This document shows positions 61,101 through 64,000 of a stretch of DNA of 64,000 bases, piece after piece. The position numbers were made by a program, and so were the translations under genes. The stretch is from Flectonema sp. DT1601 (Eukaryota > Euglenozoa > Diplonemea > Diplonemida > Diplonemidae). Numbering within the stretch: position 1 is the first letter of the stretch; each line of letters starts with the position of its first letter. Under the pieces are notes generated by a model. That model was not told where the DNA came from. It saw nothing but the letters and a program-made list of their open reading frames with translations, and did not search any database. The stretch spans positions 441,001 through 505,000 of the forward strand of contig OZ025825.1 in assembly GCA_964019425.1 (NCBI GenBank). Direction: 5' to 3'.

Positions 61101-64000
61101 GTTACGGTAGACAGTCGTGGTTACTATTCGGCAAACACGCCCTGTCCTCCGCTGAGGGTGCACAACAGGGAGACCCTTTGGGACCGATGCTGTTCTCATT
61201 AGCCTTGAAACCGGTGCTCTTGGAGGTGTTGAAAACCAGCCCGGAGTTCGCCTGTTTTTATTTGGACGATGGACTGATCGCGGGCTCATTAGAACAAGTG
61301 GATCAAGCCCTACGCACCCTAGACAGGGAATCGGCAAAGATAGGACTGTGCCTCAGGCCCGCCAAGTGCCAGACGTATGTCTTACAGGAGAACCCAGTCG
61401 AGCTCCCGTCCGGCTGGGGATTGGAAGGCATGGGGAGCCCCCTTTTTAACGGGGACTTCCTAGGTTCACCTTTCGGATCGATCACACATGTCCGGAACTT
61501 CGTAACGCAGAAGGTCAGCAAGCTACAGGACAAGGCCCGTCTGATCGCAGGCATGGAAGACAGACAGGCAGCCCTAGTCCTACTTAGGCAGTGCTCGGGC
61601 TTTTGCGAAGTCACACACCTGATGCGGAGCTGCTCATTCGATATAACGGAACAGCTGCAGATGGTAGATGAAGTCGTCAGGGGGACTGCCTCAGCGGTAC
61701 TAGGACAGGGTCTGGAAGGCTCGAGATGGATCCAGGCGCAGCTTCCCACGCGGATGGGCGGACTCGGCCTCCGTTCATGCACAAAACACAGGAATGCCGC
61801 CCTTTTAGGTTCGCTAGGACTAGTAAAGGATACCTGCGTAAGCCTTTGGCGAGACTACAAATGTGACCTAAGTTCGCAGATCCAAGAAACGCTGAACAAA
61901 GAACTGCCGGATAGCCTAAAGCTGGAGGGCACATATAACCCACAACGCTTCACCTCAGCCAGGCTGGACCAGGTCACACGGGACAAGCTGCTGGAGGAAG
62001 CGACGCCAACCGACAAGAAGAGACTCCTGTCTCTTACGATGCCGAAAGCGAGTGCGTGGCTACAGTGCCCGGATGAGGAGTGCTACATAGGCTCCGACAT
62101 ATTCCGTATCGCCTGCGGACTACGACTCGGGGCAGCTTTGTTCTCAGAAGATGAGGCCTGCCGTGCTTGCAAAAAAACACAGGATGCGTACGGATACCAC
62201 GCCTCTGTCTGCATCGACGGCGGGGATATCCACCGCAGACACGATAAAGTGAGGGAAGAATTTATCGGCATCTGTCGTTCGGCGGGCTTGGCAACGATGA
62301 GGGAACCCAAATACCTCGTCGGATACAACAAGCAGCGACCTGCAGACTGGTACTGCCCGCAAGGATTGAGCGAGGGAGTCGGACGGGCGTTTGACGTGAC
62401 GATCGTCAACCCAGGGGCATCCAGGAACTACAACAAGCCGGGCCAAGCAGCCAGTGATGCGGAAGCCGCAAAGTCAGGCAAGTACTCGACCTTATGTGCA
62501 AAGTACGGAATAAATTTTTCCCCGATTGCCCTTGAAGTCTACGGAGGTTTAGGCCCACAAGCAGTGAGGACGCTAAGCCGACTGTCGCAGCTGCGCGCCC
62601 TTGTCACGACGTTACCCCTACGAGAAGTTGCAGGCCTGTATGCCAGGAGGGTCTCAACCCAAGTGGTGGTCTGCACGGCAGAAGCCCTCAGAGCAAGAGG
62701 AGCATCGCTCACACACCAAGCGACGTCATCCGCAAGCAAGCTGCACACGCCACATACGCCGTCGGCACCGAACACATCCGATGACGTATCAATGTCCGCT
62801 TTGTCCCCACAACCTATGGATCCAACTCCAGACCCAACCACACCGCTTGCCGGAGGGAACGACTTGCCAGCGGAACCCGAGAGGGATTCAGCTACTAGGC
62901 CGACTACGAAGCCAGAGGAACACAGTACGAACCTAGCAACTCCACTACACAAAGCCGAACCCACACCAGCCGCAGGCTACTCCTCTTCGCCAGCTGGCGC
63001 ACAGAAGAACACTTCGACCGATTCAGCCACCGCTGCCCCGACCCCTCCTGGCCCAACCATATCTACTGCCGGAGGTTTAGAGGTTCCGGAGTCCGGGTCG
63101 CGTCTGTCATCCAGTCCCCAAGGAGTGTCCACCGACCGCACATTAGCTGTAGACAATGCCTCCGTGCCTGCTGGAGATCGATCCGAAGCCACCTTAGCCA
63201 CCGCTGCCCCTGCTCCTCCTGGCCCAACCATATCTACTGCCGGAGGTTTAGAGGTTCCGGAGTCCGGGTCGCGTCTGTCATCCAGTCCCCAAGGAGTGTC
63301 CACCGACCGCACGTTAGCTGTAGACAAAGCCTCCGTGCCTGCTGGAGATCGATCCGAAGCCACCTTAGCTACCGCTGCCCCTGCTCCTCCTGGCCCAACC
63401 ATATCTATTGCCGGAGGTTTAGAGGTGCCGGAGTCCGGGTCGCGTCTGTCATCCAGTCCCCAAGGAGTGTCCACCGACCGCACATTAGCTGTAGACAATG
63501 CCTCCGTGCCTGCTGGAGATCGATCCGAAGCCACCTTAGCCACCGCTGCCCCTGCTCCTCCTGGCCCAACCATACCTACTGCCGGAGGTTTAGAGGTTCC
63601 GGAGTCCGGGTCGCGTCTGTCATCCAGTCCCCAAGGAGTGTCCACCGACCGCACATTAGCTGTAGACAATGCCTCCGTGCCTGCTGGAGATCGATCCGAA
63701 GCCACCTTAGCCACCGCTGCCCCTGCTCCTCCTGGCCCAACCATATCTATTGCCGGAGGTTTAGAGGTTCCGGAGTCCGGGTCGCGTCTGTCATCCAGTC
63801 CCCAAGGAGGGTCCACCGACCGCACATTAGCTGTAGACAATGCCTCCGCGCCTGCTGGAGATCGATCCGAAGCCACCTTAGCCACCGCTGCCCCTGCTCC
63901 TCCTGGCCCAACCATACCTACTGCCGGAGGTTTAGAGGTTCCGGAGTCCGGGTCGCGTCTGTCATCCAGTCCCCAAGGAGTGTCCACCGACCGCACATTA
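58193..64000 (+). CDS. single-ORF polyprotein: C2H2 finger, OTU protease, RT, CCHC, restriction-like endonuclease, 57-residue repeats (3' partial)
   Basis: 1936 codons visible from the ATG at 58193; a second in-frame ATG lies at 58214. Residues ~283-305: C2H2 finger (CPVDGCKTRAKTIVYHLNQH). Residues ~377-490: OTU cysteine protease with DGNCLFRS (Asp377, Cys380) and His484 in SHYDP. RT ~830-1110: IDFSNAFN (Asp941), GAQQGDPLGPMLFSLAL and YLDDG (Asp1025/1026). The Leu-Asp-Asp form is less common than A/F-ADD. CCHC at ~1323 (CRACKKTQDAYGYHASVC). Restriction-like endonuclease ~1345-1450: RPADW, FDVTIVNP (Asp1401), KSGKY. From ~1600 on, at least 5.9 copies of a 57-residue Pro/Ala/Ser-rich repeat in phase with the frame. 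OTU domains occur in a few LINE groups, where they may counter host ubiquitin signalling; that role is inference. Confidence 0.85.
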   Translation, partial: MLINPCRMLPPISLLSLSILLSLLSSHYTPTDPPHHNSSNQPSTCCINKQGHGLNIIPQPWILSAEGVPGSPGTFMETKSGVPTDRTDSTTETRRISSSRCHGMLAPYPAVNGPWTSVQLRSARGWIDVPGFLQVVLWLLAPLLNCGGSSAPLQFSNNSTHLGPETLVHHYRTLPPYTHGSEPPTGHPIPPAADTPHDWTPGPQWQTNWRTTPEGMTHPSEPPLHHEMRALTTRPSHRVDRKRVKRWERWLRKLSRERQTRPEPKKPRYAGPRDFAGGADTPECPVDGCKTRAKTIVYHLNQHLRGVHKGTVTEEIAGKFNKTICNVCWTLCSISKGVHTKCKDLLPFQQSLLVPLSNPQATELGREGIRVERVEGDGNCLFRSVCHRSNWKNKHKELRRRTADFVEKNREVFSQCFSSETEMEAYLNALRTDRAWGDALAVQAMADDLKCSFLLLVGKEVLVVSGRNGTTPGHVITLTLRGSHYDPVVVAPEKLTALLDEARPLLILQTGRMNTAETAGPLLPHPPSPKDVSLTCPQPECDRHKAAFPSWTELLQHAQEHAFSGNPLTHSHLSGLNLRECPVCRLVIGMTQPMHLSCREKLESKELCDAYKGFKEKALTTQGLPDLETIATRRRPLLKVIPVPLLHHFAKALKLTSDLVADLNSDQAWRLLLMLPVCTLRRVRRKGGRMTESALNGAIDDLTAWSKGNFTELWSATGTGTAKIQTKMAPSQKSRNRRATELVREGRISQAISALSAPPPAEHSDEVLEKLRTLHPPKSGEYQEGSGPESTIDEETVLSCLRSFHRGSSGGPSGLTPQQLKDAVDRGEVPGLLASLTKVVKLLANGRAPSTIAPLMAGANLTAIEKEGRPGEYRPIAVGETWRRLTAKHLCRQFAREAKVHLMQVCQLGVAVPGGTEAAIHALHEFRFKNLGAEKVFVKIDFSNAFNCVHRGAFIEATTGSQLENWVRWCYGRQSWLLFGKHALSSAEGAQQGDPLGPMLFSLALKPVLLEVLKTSPEFACFYLDDGLIAGSLEQVDQALRTLDRESAKIGLCLRPAKCQTYVLQENPVELPSGWGLEGMGSPLFNGDFLGSPFGSITHVRNFVTQKVSKLQDKARLIAGMEDRQAALVLLRQCSGFCEVTHLMRSCSFDITEQLQMVDEVVRGTASAVLGQGLEGSRWIQAQLPTRMGGLGLRSCTKHRNAALLGSLGLVKDTCVSLWRDYKCDLSSQIQETLNKELPDSLKLEGTYNPQRFTSARLDQVTRDKLLEEATPTDKKRLLSLTMPKASAWLQCPDEECYIGSDIFRIACGLRLGAALFSEDEACRACKKTQDAYGYHASVCIDGGDIHRRHDKVREEFIGICRSAGLATMREPKYLVGYNKQRPADWYCPQGLSEGVGRAFDVTIVNPGASRNYNKPGQAASDAEAAKSGKYSTLCAKYGINFSPIALEVYGGLGPQAVRTLSRLSQLRALVTTLPLREVAGLYARRVSTQVVVCTAEALRARGASLTHQATSSASKLHTPHTPSAPNTSDDVSMSALSPQPMDPTPDPTTPLAGGNDLPAEPERDSATRPTTKPEEHSTNLATPLHKAEPTPAAGYSSSPAGAQKNTSTDSATAAPTPPGPTISTAGGLEVPESGSRLSSSPQGVSTDRTLAVDNASVPAGDRSEATLATAAPAPPGPTISTAGGLEVPESGSRLSSSPQGVSTDRTLAVDKASVPAGDRSEATLATAAPAPPGPTISIAGGLEVPESGSRLSSSPQGVSTDRTLAVDNASVPAGDRSEATLATAAPAPPGPTIPTAGGLEVPESGSRLSSSPQGVSTDRTLAVDNASVPAGDRSEATLATAAPAPPGPTISIAGGLEVPESGSRLSSSPQGGSTDRTLAVDNASAPAGDRSEATLATAAPAPPGPTIPTAGGLEVPESGSRLSSSPQGVSTDRTL
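62990..64000 (+). repeat. 171-bp tandem repeats, about 5.9 copies, in frame with the LINE ORF
   Basis: Successive ACCATAtct landmarks end at 63060, 63231 and 63402, a period of exactly 171 bp (57 codons). Copies differ at only a few positions; the first is the most diverged. Each unit encodes a Pro/Ala/Gly/Ser-rich peptide including PESGSRLSSSPQGVS. The array leaves the window. The 339-codon minus-strand frame is a by-product of the repeat. Confidence 0.92.

Larger units (their letters stand above)
58117..64000 (+). mobile_element. RLE-type LINE (R2/NeSL/CRE-like group) with OTU domain, incomplete at window end
   Basis: Starts directly after a poly(A). One open frame spans from 57971 to the window end. 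GC-richer than the other LINEs. Domains: C2H2 finger, OTU protease, RT with FYLDDG, CCHC, restriction-like endonuclease, then a repeat region. The 3' end is beyond the window. No stop seen, so it looks intact so far. Confidence 0.85.

Noticed and set aside
62977-63996. 339-codon minus-strand frame made of 57-residue repeats
   Set aside because: It is the antisense of the in-frame repeat array of the RLE LINE, whose plus-strand frame is continuous with OTU, RT and endonuclease.

Overview
The window comes from a eukaryotic nuclear genome. It has GT-AG introns, a PP2A-family phosphatase gene, a eukaryotic tRNA gene, LSU rRNA pieces, and dense non-LTR retrotransposons (LINEs) with poly(A) tails. 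The host genes are AT-rich, with long A/T runs between them and short introns (68 and 109 nt, both starting GTATGT). I cannot name the species. A protist or a small invertebrate would both fit. LINEs with 2A peptides plus RNase H are best known from the ingi/L1Tc group, and 2A-bearing LINEs also occur in marine invertebrates.

Host part (1-~10,600). It holds the 3' end of an unrecognised gene, a coiled-coil protein with a C-terminal EF-hand-like loop, a PP6-type phosphatase in two exons, and a long unrecognised protein whose last 68-nt intron completes a CxxC...CxxC zinc ribbon. After these comes a poorly resolved stretch with possible exons and an RS-rich reading frame.

Transposon part (~10,600-64,000). 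Almost everything is LINE sequence, which I sort into families by sequence. L-A has one complete copy (A1, 15,074-21,208), a 3' half on the minus strand (A2) and fragments. L-C has one near-complete copy (C1, 21,456-28,855), a copy split by a later insertion (C2) and fragments. L-B has one complete copy (B1, 41,313-47,247), a near-identical 5'-truncated copy (B2), a diverged copy with one nonsense codon (B3) and broken minus-strand copies (B4, B5). L-D has one 5'-truncated copy (D1). L-A to L-D encode APE endonuclease, reverse transcriptase, RNase H and a CCHC knuckle. L-F (GC-rich 698-codon frame), E (a ~570-bp unit) and G (a decayed 3' end) are minor families. At the right edge a different LINE has a C2H2 finger, an OTU protease domain, RT, a CCHC knuckle and a restriction-like endonuclease. 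Its open frame continues into near-identical 57-residue repeats and leaves the window.

Main observations. (1) In both L-A and L-C, ORF1 ends in UGA followed by CU and is in the same frame as ORF2. A 2A peptide (GDVERNPGP) lies between them, and the first in-frame AUG of ORF2 falls inside the endonuclease domain. Together this points to stop-codon readthrough plus 2A separation. (2) L-B instead uses a 4-nt ATGA stop-start overlap. (3) Elements are chained head to tail, each new one starting directly after the poly(A) of the previous one. (4) L-A 3' ends lie 11-13 nt upstream of tRNA or tRNA-like sequences. (5) Fragments of LSU rRNA are scattered among the LINEs at 51.8-55.2 kb. (6) LINE tails have expanded into long (AAAT)n and (TTTC)n arrays, one of which hosts a fold-back DNA element.
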